Part shown: positions 27,034 to 34,907 of the stretch, piece after piece
Layout of the letters: each line of letters opens with the position of its first letter
Numbering within the stretch: the first letter of the stretch is position 1
Origin: CAZIJH01 sp964539655
Lineage (GTDB): Archaea; Aenigmatarchaeota; Aenigmatarchaeia; CG10238-14; SCSR01
Assembly (NCBI GenBank): GCA_964539655.1
Contig: CAZIJH010000001.1
Location: forward strand, 62,001 to 126,000
Direction of reading: 5' to 3'
Length of the DNA: 64,000 nucleotides
Position numbers and translations under genes: made by a program
Notes under the pieces: model-generated
Databases searched by the model: none
Told to the model about the DNA's origin: nothing
The model's input: the letters and a program-made list of their open reading frames with translations, nothing else

Positions 27034-27753
27034 ATGTCCAAAAATTTTCACGAGACGCACTTCCGCGGAAAGAAGATGAGCGAGATTATTCTCGGCGGAC
27101 AGGACGGGCTGGTTAACGTTCTTGGCGTGGTTCTCGGCGTTGCCAGCGCGACGAACAATTCCTTGATGATTCTGGTCGCTGGAATAGCCGCCACGTTGGC
27201 GGAGACGATTTCGATGACCGCAGTCGAGTACACCTCGACAAAGGCTGAAATGGAATACTACGAAAGCGAAAGAAAAAATGAAGAACGCGAGAGCGTGGAG
27301 GTTCCTGACGAAGAGAAAGCCGAAATACGCAGCATATACGCGAAGAAGGGCTTCAAGGGAAAAATTCTGGAACAAATTGTTAAGAAGATAACTTCCAACA
27401 AAAAAATCTGGGTTGATACGATGATGACCGAGGAATTGAATCTTTCAAGAAAATTTGACGAGTCGCCTTTGAAAGCAAGCTTGGTTGTTTTCATATCGAC
27501 TCTGCTCGGCTCGCTCGCGCCGATAATTCCATTTGTATTCATGCCAGTTGCGAGCGCAATAGTCGCTTCATTGGCATTTTGTGTTGCAATTCTTTTTGCA
27601 ATGGGAGCGATGAAAGGGAAGCTGACGATGATCAACTGGTTCCGCAGCGGACTCGAGCTGGCTCTCATAGGGTCGCTAGCGGCTGCAATCGGATATTTTG
27701 TCGGACTTGGTCTCAGCGCGATTTTCGGAACCAGCATTTCAATACTCGGCTAA
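27034..27753 (+). CDS. VIT1/CCC1-family metal transporter, 239 aa
   Basis: GGQDGLVNVLGVVLGVA and AATLAETISMTAVEYTSTKAE are the conserved family motifs in TM1-TM2, followed by an acidic cytosolic metal-binding domain and three more helices. Vacuolar-type iron or manganese transporter, here at the cell membrane for efflux. 13 nt upstream of MIP18, which also concerns iron. Confidence 0.88.
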   Translation: MSKNFHETHFRGKKMSEIILGGQDGLVNVLGVVLGVASATNNSLMILVAGIAATLAETISMTAVEYTSTKAEMEYYESERKNEERESVEVPDEEKAEIRSIYAKKGFKGKILEQIVKKITSNKKIWVDTMMTEELNLSRKFDESPLKASLVVFISTLLGSLAPIIPFVFMPVASAIVASLAFCVAILFAMGAMKGKLTMINWFRSGLELALIGSLAAAIGYFVGLGLSAIFGTSISILG

Positions 27754-27766
27754 AGGATGATCAAAC

Positions 27767-28060
27767 ATGGTCGACAGGAAAAAGGTAATCAAAGCATTGA
27801 ACAATGTGCTTGACCCGGAAGTTGGAGTTTCGATAACTGACATGGAGCTGATCGACGAGGTTAGGATAGAAGGGTCGGAAGTCACAGTTGTCTTCCATTT
27901 CACAACGCCTGTCTGTCCGCCCATGATGGTCATGAAGATGGCCAACGACATAAAGGCCGAAGTGATGAAGGTCGAGGGCGTGAAGAACGTGAAGATAACG
28001 GCAAGCGGACACCTGATGGCCGACAAGATCAACAAGGAAATTAATTCTAAGAAAGTTTGA
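27767..28060 (+). CDS. MIP18/SufT-family Fe-S maturation protein, 97 aa
   Basis: DUF59 domain: LDPEVGVSITDMELIDEV and FTTPVCPPMMVM with the single conserved Cys. Participates in Fe-S protein maturation or transfer, complementing the suf operon. Co-directional with the VIT1 gene. Confidence 0.9.
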   Translation: MVDRKKVIKALNNVLDPEVGVSITDMELIDEVRIEGSEVTVVFHFTTPVCPPMMVMKMANDIKAEVMKVEGVKNVKITASGHLMADKINKEINSKKV

Positions 28061-28121
28061 TGTCTGCCAGGTTTGTCAAAAGAAAAAAATTAAAAAACAA
28101 ATTAAAAAATTTTTTTCATTT

Positions 28122-28484
28122 CTACTTTGCTATTTCGTACACTGCCTTCAGCGATACGATGACCGCTGCAGGAGCAACGAAAGTAACGATGTTTGTCAGG
28201 ATCGGTCCTACGTACGCACCAATCACTGGCAAGTTTTGCAAACCAGCCGAGCCTGCTATGAGCAGAGCTATGGTGGCGAGAAGGAACTCGTGTGTCTCCT
28301 TCTCCTTGATGTTAAGCAAACCTACCAGAACACCGAGGATTATCAATACCCAGGCCACTAGGTCGGCGTACGAAGCGAACGCGCTTGGTACTATTCCGAT
28401 CAATATTGCCAGGATTACTCCTCCGATGAAGGACCATTCTCCGACGCTTTCAATCGTCTTTGTGTTTACCTTTGCTTTTGGCAT
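28122..28484 (-). CDS. Small polytopic membrane protein, 120 aa
   Basis: ATG 28484 (MPKAKVNTKT) rather than the longer frame. Four hydrophobic helices with LVAWVLIILGVLVGLLNIKE in the second; no family recognised. AT-rich tracts between 28061 and 28121 separate it from the convergent MIP18 gene and could act as terminators for both. Confidence 0.7.
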   Translation of the reverse strand: MPKAKVNTKTIESVGEWSFIGGVILAILIGIVPSAFASYADLVAWVLIILGVLVGLLNIKEKETHEFLLATIALLIAGSAGLQNLPVIGAYVGPILTNIVTFVAPAAVIVSLKAVYEIAK

Positions 28485-28636
28485 TAGATCTACCTTGAAT
28501 AAAATTGTGAAAAACGTCATTTAAACTATGTGTTTTTCTGCGACTTGTCATAAAAATTCCCCAAAATCCCCAAAAATCTGTCAAAACTTGAGAAAATATT
28601 TAAGCTGGGAAACCAGATTATACTCCTTGTGAGAAC

Positions 28637-28879
28637 ATGAGCCAGCCTAAAGTGACAGTCTATTCGGCCGAATGGTGCCCGTGGTGCAAGCTTACCAAGC
28701 AGTGGCTCGACAAGCACAGTATCCAATATACGGAAATTGACATAGACAAGAGCCCGAAGGCTGCCGAGGAAGTTGTTGAAAAATCCGGCCAGGAAGGAAT
28801 TCCTGTCATAGACATAGACGGGAACATCGTGGTCGGCTTCAACGAGCCGGCGTTGAAAAAACTGCTGGGCATAAAATGA
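28637..28879 (+). CDS. Glutaredoxin-like protein, 80 aa
   Basis: Active site EWCPWCKLTK, cis-Pro GIPVIDIDG and C-terminal GFNEPALKKLLGI match the NrdH/glutaredoxin family. Cytosolic disulfide reductant, probably served by the TrxB encoded 0.5 kb downstream; a donor for ribonucleotide reductase is possible. A TATA-like ATATTTAAG lies about 38 nt upstream. Confidence 0.88.
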   Translation: MSQPKVTVYSAEWCPWCKLTKQWLDKHSIQYTEIDIDKSPKAAEEVVEKSGQEGIPVIDIDGNIVVGFNEPALKKLLGIK

Positions 28880-29022
28880 GAGACGGGACTTACGCCTGCA
28901 AGTTTTGCGGGCTGGCATACGAAAAGAAAGAGCTTGCCGACGCCTGCGCACGGTTTTGCGAGAAAAATCACGCGTGTTCCAAGGAAATCGCAAAGCAGAG
29001 TGTCGGGGCTAAACAACCGTAA
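28876..29022 (+). CDS. Small Cys-rich protein, 48 aa
   Basis: ATG 28876 overlaps the glutaredoxin stop by 4 nt. CKFCG near the start, then CARFCEKNHAC gives a second Cys pair and one more Cys and His: a short zinc-finger-like peptide. Coupling to the glutaredoxin suggests a partner or metal sensor; function unknown. Confidence 0.7.
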   Translation: MRDGTYACKFCGLAYEKKELADACARFCEKNHACSKEIAKQSVGAKQP

Positions 29023-29072
29023 ATGAATTTATTTGTCCAGTCACAAGAATATTGAAGGATTGGTAAATTTTC

Positions 29073-29324
29073 ATGGTGAAAGTAATACTTGTCACGACAA
29101 AGACTTGCGTCTATTGCCCGACTGCCAAAAAGATATGGCAGGAAATCAGGCAGAGCCGCAATTTCGAATACGAGGAAGTCGATGCCGGAACACCTTCCGG
29201 ACAGAAAATTGCCCAGAAATTCGGAATAATGTCGGTCCCTGCAACAATAATCGACGGAAAAGTCGAGTTCGTGGGTGTTCCTGACAAGACCAGGGCGCTT
29301 TCGATCATCGACAGCAAACACTAA
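29073..29324 (+). CDS. Small thioredoxin/glutaredoxin-like protein, 83 aa
   Basis: KTCVYCPTAK active site, VDAGTPSG, then SVPATIIDGK cis-Pro segment: minimal thioredoxin fold. 21 nt before trxB, so it is probably a direct substrate of that reductase. Confidence 0.88.
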   Translation: MVKVILVTTKTCVYCPTAKKIWQEIRQSRNFEYEEVDAGTPSGQKIAQKFGIMSVPATIIDGKVEFVGVPDKTRALSIIDSKH

Positions 29325-29345
29325 ATAAGAAAAATTGCCAATAAG

Positions 29346-30326
29346 ATGGTAGTGAATCTTTTGACAGAGAAAGAAAAATACGACGTGATAATCGTCGGCG
29401 GCGGCGCTGCAGGGCTTTCGGCAGCGATATACAGCTGCAGGAAGAAACTCAAAACTCTCGTGATATCCGTAGACATCGGCGGACAGAACCTTCTGACGGA
29501 CAGCATAGAAAATTATCCGGGCTACACGGAAATGAGCGGGTCGAAGCTGATGGACACTTTTTTCTCTCAGGCCCAAAAGTTCGGCGCGAATTTCGTTTCG
29601 GGAAAAGCGGGCTCTCTCAAGAAAATCAAAGGTGGCGGATTCGAAATCGGGCTCACGAATGGCGAAACGTATCATGCCAGGTCCGTTATTATAGCGGCCG
29701 GAAAGATAGCCCGCAACCTCGGGATTCCCGGCGAGGAAAAATTCGTCGGACGCGGGGTCAGCACCTGCGCTACATGCGATGCGCCGTTCGCGAAAAAAAG
29801 GAAGGTTGCTGTAATCGGCGGCGGCAATTCCGCGCTTGAAGCGGCCGAGCTTCTTTCGAAATTCGCGGACAAGATCTATATTGTTCACAGGAGGGACGAA
29901 TTCCGCGGCGACCAGATAACTGTCGACAAGATAAAAAAATTGAAGAACGTCGAGATGATTTTGAACAGTTCTCCGGCCAGCATACAAGGCGACCAGAAAA
30001 TCAAATCGGTTTCGGTCGAGAATGTGAACACGAAAGAAAAAAGGGAATTGGAAGTCGACATGATTTTTGTGGAGATCGGATACGTTGTCGACACGGAATG
30101 GCTGAAAGAAATTGTCAAGAGAAACGACAAGAACGAAATAATTGTTGGCAGAAACGGGGAGACTTCTCAGGAGGGAATATTCGCCGCGGGCGATGTTACA
30201 GATTTTCCTTACAAGCAGACCGTGATTTCCGCGGGGTCGGGAGCCACGGCAGCATTGTCAGCCTACAACTATCTGCGCGGCATGGAAGGCAAGACTGCGA
30301 TCAGCATCGACTGGGGAAAAGAGTGA
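29346..30326 (+). CDS. trxB: Thioredoxin reductase
   Basis: FAD site GGGAAGLSAAIYSCRK, redox CATCDAP pair, NAD(P)H site IGGGNSALEAAELL and C-terminal GIFAAGDVTDFP. 326 aa is standard. It transfers electrons from NAD(P)H to the adjacent glutaredoxin-like proteins. Next gene is glutamate dehydrogenase, 13 nt later. Confidence 0.95.
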   Translation: MVVNLLTEKEKYDVIIVGGGAAGLSAAIYSCRKKLKTLVISVDIGGQNLLTDSIENYPGYTEMSGSKLMDTFFSQAQKFGANFVSGKAGSLKKIKGGGFEIGLTNGETYHARSVIIAAGKIARNLGIPGEEKFVGRGVSTCATCDAPFAKKRKVAVIGGGNSALEAAELLSKFADKIYIVHRRDEFRGDQITVDKIKKLKNVEMILNSSPASIQGDQKIKSVSVENVNTKEKRELEVDMIFVEIGYVVDTEWLKEIVKRNDKNEIIVGRNGETSQEGIFAAGDVTDFPYKQTVISAGSGATAALSAYNYLRGMEGKTAISIDWGKE

Positions 30327-30339
30327 TTGGTGAAAAGTT

Positions 30340-31491
30340 ATGAAGCTGGAAAAATTTTCTGACGAGTTCGGACCGGAATTGGTACTCGAAGTGTATGACC
30401 CGAAATCCGGAATGAAGGGGATAGTTGTTATCGACAACACCGCACTCGGCCAGGGGAAGGGAGGAATAAGGATGACTCCAACTGTCGACGTCGAGGAAGT
30501 TTTCCGTCTCGCGAGAACCATGACATGGAAGAACGCGCTCGCAGAGCTTCCGTTCGGAGGAGCAAAGTCCGGGATAATTGCCGACGTGAAGAATATTTCG
30601 AGGGAGAAAAAGAAGGAGCTGATCGAATCATTTTCGCGCGCATTGAGAATAGTGTGCCCGAAAAAATACATTGCGGCTCCAGACGTGAACACGGGCGAGG
30701 AGGAGATGAAATGGTTTGTCGAAGCTAACGGTGATTGGCGTTCAGCTACCGGAAAGCCTTCTGATTATTGCATGATCGTAACTGGCAAGAAAGGCCAGAA
30801 ATGCGGAATACCACACGAGTTTGGTTCCACGGGATTTGGCGTCGCGCACTCCGCTTCAGTTGCGGCCGAGCACATAGGGCTTAAGATGAAAGGCGCTACT
30901 GTTGCCATTGAAGGATTTGGAAATGTTGGAACTTTTGCGTCCCAGTATCTTTTGGAAATGGGCGCGAAGATCGTCGCAGTGTCCGACAGCAAGGGAACTA
31001 TTTATGAAAAGGACGGCTTGGATTTGGAAAAGCTGAAAGAGATAAAATTCAGGACAGGATCCGTTGTGAATTACGGAAAAGGGAAAGTTTTGTCTGGCAA
31101 GGAATTGTTTGAATTAGATGTTGACATTTTGATTCCGGCGGCATTGCCCGACACGATAAACAAATCGAACGTCGATAAAATTAAAACAAAAATTGTTGTA
31201 GAGGCGGCCAACATTCCCACGACGCCCGATATGGAAGCTCAGCTTCACAAAAGAGGAATTCTTGTTGTTCCGGATTTCGTAGCGAATGCGGGCGGAGTGA
31301 TTTCTTCTTATGCGGAATATCGCGGAGAGAATCCGACGAAGATGTTCGAGCTCGTCGAGAAAAAAGTAAGAAGAAATACGAAGCTGGTTTTGGACAGAGC
31401 GAAAAAAGAAAAATTGATTCCCAGAGACGCTGCGATGAAGATAGCTGTCGAGCGTGTGAAGAAAGCGATGGAGAAAAGAAATGGATCTTAA
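30340..31491 (+). CDS. gdhA: Glutamate dehydrogenase (Glu/Leu/Phe/Val family), 383 aa
   Basis: Catalytic Lys in PFGGAKSGI, Asp in AAPDVNTGEEEM, and dinucleotide fold VAIEGFGNVGTFA. Converts glutamate to 2-oxoglutarate with reduction of NAD(P). Slightly short (383 versus about 410-420). The 3' end overlaps the NAD kinase start by 11 nt. Confidence 0.9.
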   Translation: MKLEKFSDEFGPELVLEVYDPKSGMKGIVVIDNTALGQGKGGIRMTPTVDVEEVFRLARTMTWKNALAELPFGGAKSGIIADVKNISREKKKELIESFSRALRIVCPKKYIAAPDVNTGEEEMKWFVEANGDWRSATGKPSDYCMIVTGKKGQKCGIPHEFGSTGFGVAHSASVAAEHIGLKMKGATVAIEGFGNVGTFASQYLLEMGAKIVAVSDSKGTIYEKDGLDLEKLKEIKFRTGSVVNYGKGKVLSGKELFELDVDILIPAALPDTINKSNVDKIKTKIVVEAANIPTTPDMEAQLHKRGILVVPDFVANAGGVISSYAEYRGENPTKMFELVEKKVRRNTKLVLDRAKKEKLIPRDAAMKIAVERVKKAMEKRNGS

Positions 31492-32173
31492 GCGGGTTTC
31501 CGTATCTTCGCTGTCGAAAAAATCCGAGATTGAAAAGATTCTTGCAAGCAACGGATTCGAAATAGTCGACGAAAATCCTGATTTTGCAGTTTCGTACGGT
31601 GGTGACGGTTCGATACTGTACACGCAGAGAAGATATTCGGTTCCTGTTTTGGCAATTAAAAAATCGAGAATCTGCCACGAATATGAAATTCTTTTAGACG
31701 ACTTTGTTAAAAGTTTAGAAAAAATAAGAGAAGGAAAATTTGAAATACAAAAAGAACTGAAGATCGAGGCAAAAACGAACGAAAAAATTCTTGTCGGGCT
31801 TAACGAAATACAGTTGCATAATCCTTTGCCTACCTCGGCTGTCAGATTTTCTGTGCAAGTTGACGGAAGATTTATGGACAACTTGATCGGGGATGGTGCT
31901 ATTGTCGCAACTCCGTTCGGCTCGTCTGCCTACTATCAGTCAACCGGTGGGAAACCTTTCAAGAAAGGGATAGGAATTTCTTTCAACAATCTTTACGAAA
32001 AAAAGATTGAAAGCTTTGTTGTTCCGGAAGATTCGAAAATAATTTTGAAGATAATTCGGGGTCCTGGACTAGTTTTGACTGACAACAATGAGAATTTTAT
32101 AGAAGTTTTCAACAATGATGAGATAATGATCAAAAAGTCGAAAGAAGCCGCACAGTTTATTAAAATTTTGTAA
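31481..32173 (+). CDS. NAD kinase, 230 aa
   Basis: GGDGSIL (substrate Asp), GLNEIQLHNP and ATPFGSSAYYQSTGG are the NAD kinase motifs. Makes NADP, linking to TrxB and Gdh in the same run. Short N-terminal domain, typical of archaeal forms. Start inside the gdh end indicates coupling. Confidence 0.88.
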   Translation: MDLKRVSVSSLSKKSEIEKILASNGFEIVDENPDFAVSYGGDGSILYTQRRYSVPVLAIKKSRICHEYEILLDDFVKSLEKIREGKFEIQKELKIEAKTNEKILVGLNEIQLHNPLPTSAVRFSVQVDGRFMDNLIGDGAIVATPFGSSAYYQSTGGKPFKKGIGISFNNLYEKKIESFVVPEDSKIILKIIRGPGLVLTDNNENFIEVFNNDEIMIKKSKEAAQFIKIL

Positions 32174-32184
32174 AATTAAAAAAA

Positions 32185-32291
32185 CGTCGGCGGCGGGACT
32201 TTCGCTTTCGCGGAAGTTTCGAACCCGCGAGAATCGTGGAGATTCTACTAGGTTATCGGCCTAGCGCCATAAACCTCTCGGCCACGCCGAC
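32185..32291 (-). tRNA. Type II tRNA-like gene (Ser-like body) with a 19-nt T-loop insertion and non-standard anticodon loop
   Basis: Acceptor GTCGGCG pairs with CGCCGAC (32186-32192), discriminator G73, D-arm GCC..GGC, anticodon stem CTAGG/CCTAG, variable stem GAATC/GATTC and T-stem GCGGG/CCCGC are all sound. G73 and the long variable arm suggest serine. The loop is CCGATAA: by position the anticodon is GAT, CGA appears one base early, and U33 is C. After TTCGAA the T-loop holds 19 extra nt forming ACTT-CGC-GAAA-GCG-AAGT, a possible intron. A working tRNA-Ser is uncertain. Confidence 0.7.
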
Positions 32292-32327
32292 GTTGCCCTC
32301 CATTAGCGTGGTCGATTTTGGTAAAGA

Positions 32328-32337
32328 TTTATATAGT
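32328..32337 (-). promoter_or_regulatory. TATA box of the unusual tRNA
   Basis: ACTATATAAA on the minus strand lies about 40 nt before the tRNA 5' end, giving an expected start about 16 nt upstream of the mature end. Confidence 0.5.
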
Positions 32338-32357
32338 TTCGAGCAGTATAAATAACT

Positions 32358-32420
32358 AATCGTGGAGATTCTATTTAGGTAAAGTCTAGCGCCTTAAGCT
32401 GGCTCGGTTCGAACCAGCGA
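32358..32420 (-). repeat. Degenerate partial copy of the adjacent tRNA
   Basis: AATCGTGGAGATTCTA at 32358-32373 repeats 32232-32247 exactly, and CTAGCGCC at 32386-32393 repeats 32261-32268 with one base less between. The copy covers D-arm to variable arm; its anticodon stem no longer pairs and T-arm and 3' acceptor are missing. It lies upstream of the intact copy's TATA box. Confidence 0.65.
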
Positions 32421-32451
32421 CTTTTTTTCTTCAAAAAAATCATCCAAATTC

Positions 32452-32565
32452 TTAACTATCAAGCTTGATGACGCTACCTTTTCCTCTTCTCTCGAATCCT
32501 TTCTTGTACGATTTGTATTTTTTCTTCTTCTTTGTTTCCGGGGAATAATTTTTCCAGTCTTCCAT
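32452..32565 (-). CDS. Small Lys-rich basic protein, 37 aa
   Basis: ATG 32565, TAA 32452. MEDWKNYSPETKKKKKYKSY is followed by KKGFERRGKGSVIKLDS. Very basic, probably nucleic-acid-binding; 18 nt downstream of the RDD gene on the same strand. Short, so moderate confidence. Confidence 0.45.
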   Translation of the reverse strand: MEDWKNYSPETKKKKKYKSYKKGFERRGKGSVIKLDS

Positions 32566-32583
32566 AACTATCTTTAATTATTT

Positions 32584-32994
32584 TTATTCCTGCACCACAA
32601 CAGTCTTGGCAATCAAGTCACCGATTCTCTGTTTTTTCTTCGTCACAACGATAAGAATCAAACCGACCAATCCGGCAAACTGGTTGTCGATCAGCCTCAG
32701 AACATTCCTGATGAACGCTTCGGTGAAAGTAATTTTCTGGCCGTTTTCCTTCACGACTCTGATGTCGACCGCCTTCTTTCCGACTGTCTGACCTTTCCAA
32801 ACGGTTTCAAGGCCGATTGTATAAACGAACATCGCTACCAGCATCGAGAATATCCCGCCGATTAGAAATCCGACGTTCATCGTGAAAAGAGCAGACACAA
32901 AACTCAAGCCCATTATGAAAATCGCAACGAACAACAGTACGATAAGGTCGATTATCCACGCCGCTATCCTTTGCAAAGCGGTTGCGTATTTCAT
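32584..32994 (-). CDS. RDD-family membrane protein, 136 aa
   Basis: Begins with AAWIIDLIVLLFVAIF (RxxA-x3-D region of RDD proteins), three or four helices and ETVWKGQTVGKKAVDIRVV, the conserved cytosolic loop. Function of the family is mostly unknown; some members transport Na+. Confidence 0.85.
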   Translation of the reverse strand: MKYATALQRIAAWIIDLIVLLFVAIFIMGLSFVSALFTMNVGFLIGGIFSMLVAMFVYTIGLETVWKGQTVGKKAVDIRVVKENGQKITFTEAFIRNVLRLIDNQFAGLVGLILIVVTKKKQRIGDLIAKTVVVQE

Positions 32995-33031
32995 AATTTT
33001 GTATGGTTTTTATCGAACTTAAATTTCAATT

Positions 33032-33316
33032 TTATGATTTGAGGTGGATCAAAACCTTTCCGACAACATCTGTTTTATCGATTTGGCCGAACGATCTGCT
33101 GTCTCTGCTTCCTGATTGATTGTCCCCAACAACAAATAATTTGTCCCCAAAGATTTTACTGATCCTTTTGACAAAAAATTTATTTTCAAATCTAAAAACA
33201 ATAATTTCTCCTGCCAGAAATTTTCTGGGTATTTTGCTGACGACCACATAGTCTCCACTTTTCAAAGTAGGAGCCATGCTTTCTTCCTCGACTTTGAATC
33301 GCATTAGCGGGAACAT
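33032..33316 (-). CDS. sodX: S26 peptidase, probable nickel SOD maturation protease
   Basis: 94 aa from ATG 33316, which is 2 nt after the SOD stop. EESMAPTLKSGDYVVVSK contains the catalytic Ser (residue 13), FFVKRI the catalytic Lys (residue 50), and VGDNQSGSRDSRSFGQI the third S26 box. It lacks the usual N-terminal anchor of signal peptidases, a trait of the SodX proteases that trim NiSOD. Adjacent to sodN on the same strand, so its substrate is almost certainly the upstream product. Confidence 0.82.
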   Translation of the reverse strand: MFPLMRFKVEEESMAPTLKSGDYVVVSKIPRKFLAGEIIVFRFENKFFVKRISKIFGDKLFVVGDNQSGSRDSRSFGQIDKTDVVGKVLIHLKS

Positions 33317-33318
33317 AA

Positions 33319-33774
33319 TCAAACTTTGTTCGCTTTCTTTTGGTCTTCAGCCTGCTGCCACATCTCGCCTACCTCGCGGACCGCCTCGACCAGCTGGCTT
33401 GCGGAATCCTCGTTGATTTCCTGCTTGTTCTTGGAGCAGAGCTTGCACGCGTTCCAGACCTTTTCATGCAAGTCCGGGAACATTTCCAAATGTTCGTGCT
33501 TGAAATAATCCGTCCACAAAATCAAAATTTCTCTTTTGCAAATCTCTGAATGCTCTTCCTTGACTTTCACCATTCTAACAAAATTGTTTCGCGATTGCAA
33601 TGTTTCTTCTGATGGAAGGGCTTTTATTTTCTGAACCATCGTAAGTACTGTCCGCGCGGCCATCATTGACGGAAATTTGTCATAGATTCCGCACGGTATG
33701 TCGCAATGCGCGTATGCTATCTCGGCAGGTTTTATCAGATCGAGAAGTTCGAACAGTTTTCGCACGAGATTCAT
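33319..33774 (-). CDS. sodN: Nickel superoxide dismutase precursor
   Basis: ATG 33774 (MNLVRKLFELL) gives a 22-residue propeptide before HCDIPCGIYD, the nickel hook in which His1, Cys2 and Cys6 of the mature chain bind Ni. The body keeps ILWTDYFKHEHLEMFPDLHE, the helix-bundle signature of NiSOD. Activity needs cleavage to expose His at the N-terminus, supplied by the adjacent S26 peptidase. It detoxifies superoxide in the cytosol. Mature length about 129 residues, slightly longer than bacterial forms. Confidence 0.88.
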   Translation of the reverse strand: MNLVRKLFELLDLIKPAEIAYAHCDIPCGIYDKFPSMMAARTVLTMVQKIKALPSEETLQSRNNFVRMVKVKEEHSEICKREILILWTDYFKHEHLEMFPDLHEKVWNACKLCSKNKQEINEDSASQLVEAVREVGEMWQQAEDQKKANKV

Positions 33775-33851
33775 AATAACTGATTGGCTTGAAATCATTT
33801 AAACCTGATCCACAAAAAATCAAACACAGTCCGCTTGGAAGCTATTTAAAA

Positions 33852-34178
33852 ATGATTCACGGTTTAAAATCTATGGGGTCTGTAACTCTGCTGTTCATCA
33901 GCATCATCGAGGTATTTGCAGGATTCCTTGTATTTTTCCACTCGTTTCCTATACACAACGTGTTCATCTATCTCGCAATATTTTATTTGCTGAAAGGAAT
34001 CTGGTCAATCGTGTCTAGCATCGCTTACGGATTTTTTTACGATTGGATGGGAGCTTTGGATTTTATCGCGGGTATAGCATTGATGCTTATTTTCTACGGG
34101 ACGATTTTTGATTTCTTCTGGATAATCGGAGTAGCGCATATCCTGAAAGGATTGTATTCGCTGATTTTTTCGCTATGA
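33852..34178 (+). CDS. Small polytopic membrane protein, 108 aa
   Basis: ATG 33852 (MIHGLKSMGS); an in-frame TTG at 33789 would add 21 residues. CATTTAAAC at 33797-33805 is a TATA candidate favouring the ATG. Four hydrophobic helices, no recognised family. Ends overlap the GATase gene convergently by 6 nt. Confidence 0.68.
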   Translation: MIHGLKSMGSVTLLFISIIEVFAGFLVFFHSFPIHNVFIYLAIFYLLKGIWSIVSSIAYGFFYDWMGALDFIAGIALMLIFYGTIFDFFWIIGVAHILKGLYSLIFSL

Positions 34179-34871
34179 AATTCGGCTCAGGTTTTTAACA
34201 AGATCAACGAAGTTACATAATACTTTCCATTCAACATACGTTTCAGGGCGTGAAAACGACGAGACAGGTGAAACCTTTTCTCCAATTGTTCGGTACTTTT
34301 TATTTTCTTTCAGGAATTTTTTCCCACTTTCGACGCTCTCCTCTGGATGGAATTGAATGCCGTAGACGACGGATCTGTTTGTCGAATAATAGAGGACAGC
34401 TTGACTGTAATTATTTTTTGCCAAAACTTTGTATTCTTCAATTCCTTTGACGACTTTGTTGTGAAGCGAGAACGGCCTTATCGTGTCTGGCAGTCCGCGG
34501 AATAACGGATTCGACTTCCCGTTTTTTGTCAGATAAATTTCCGGCCATCCGACTTCCCGTGAGACGCGCACAACATCGTACTGGAAAAATTTTCCAAGTA
34601 CTTGGTTGCCCGCGCAGATGCCCAAAATATTGGCGCCATTCTTGGCAGCTTTGAGAATTCTTGGCTTGATCAATTCTATTTCACGGGACTCCAGCAAGTC
34701 CGGCTTGTCAGAACCGCTTAAGACAATTACATTGCAATTGTACAATTCGTCGAATTCGGATGACTTGGCTCCGTTGAAAAGTCTCAGAATTTTCGCGTCA
34801 ATTCCAAGCGAACTCGAAATTTTGTCGGTTTCTTCAAACGCCCTTTCGTGCAAATCCACAATAATGTTCAT
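34173..34871 (-). CDS. Class I glutamine amidotransferase-like protein, 232 aa
   Basis: Catalytic Cys in LGICAGNQVLG and His-Glu in GIQFHPEES give a complete triad. Resembles the GATase subunit of GMP synthetase, but the C-terminal segment after the triad is extended and no ATP-pyrophosphatase partner is visible, so the acceptor enzyme is unknown. Confidence 0.82.
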   Translation of the reverse strand: MNIIVDLHERAFEETDKISSSLGIDAKILRLFNGAKSSEFDELYNCNVIVLSGSDKPDLLESREIELIKPRILKAAKNGANILGICAGNQVLGKFFQYDVVRVSREVGWPEIYLTKNGKSNPLFRGLPDTIRPFSLHNKVVKGIEEYKVLAKNNYSQAVLYYSTNRSVVYGIQFHPEESVESGKKFLKENKKYRTIGEKVSPVSSFSRPETYVEWKVLCNFVDLVKNLSRIS

Positions 34872-34907
34872 GAATAGATTAACAGCATTAAGAATTTAAA
34901 ATTTGGT

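Noticed and set aside
28061..28121. Small RNA gene in the T-rich gap
   Set aside because: Only A and T tracts between converging genes; no structure beyond termination.
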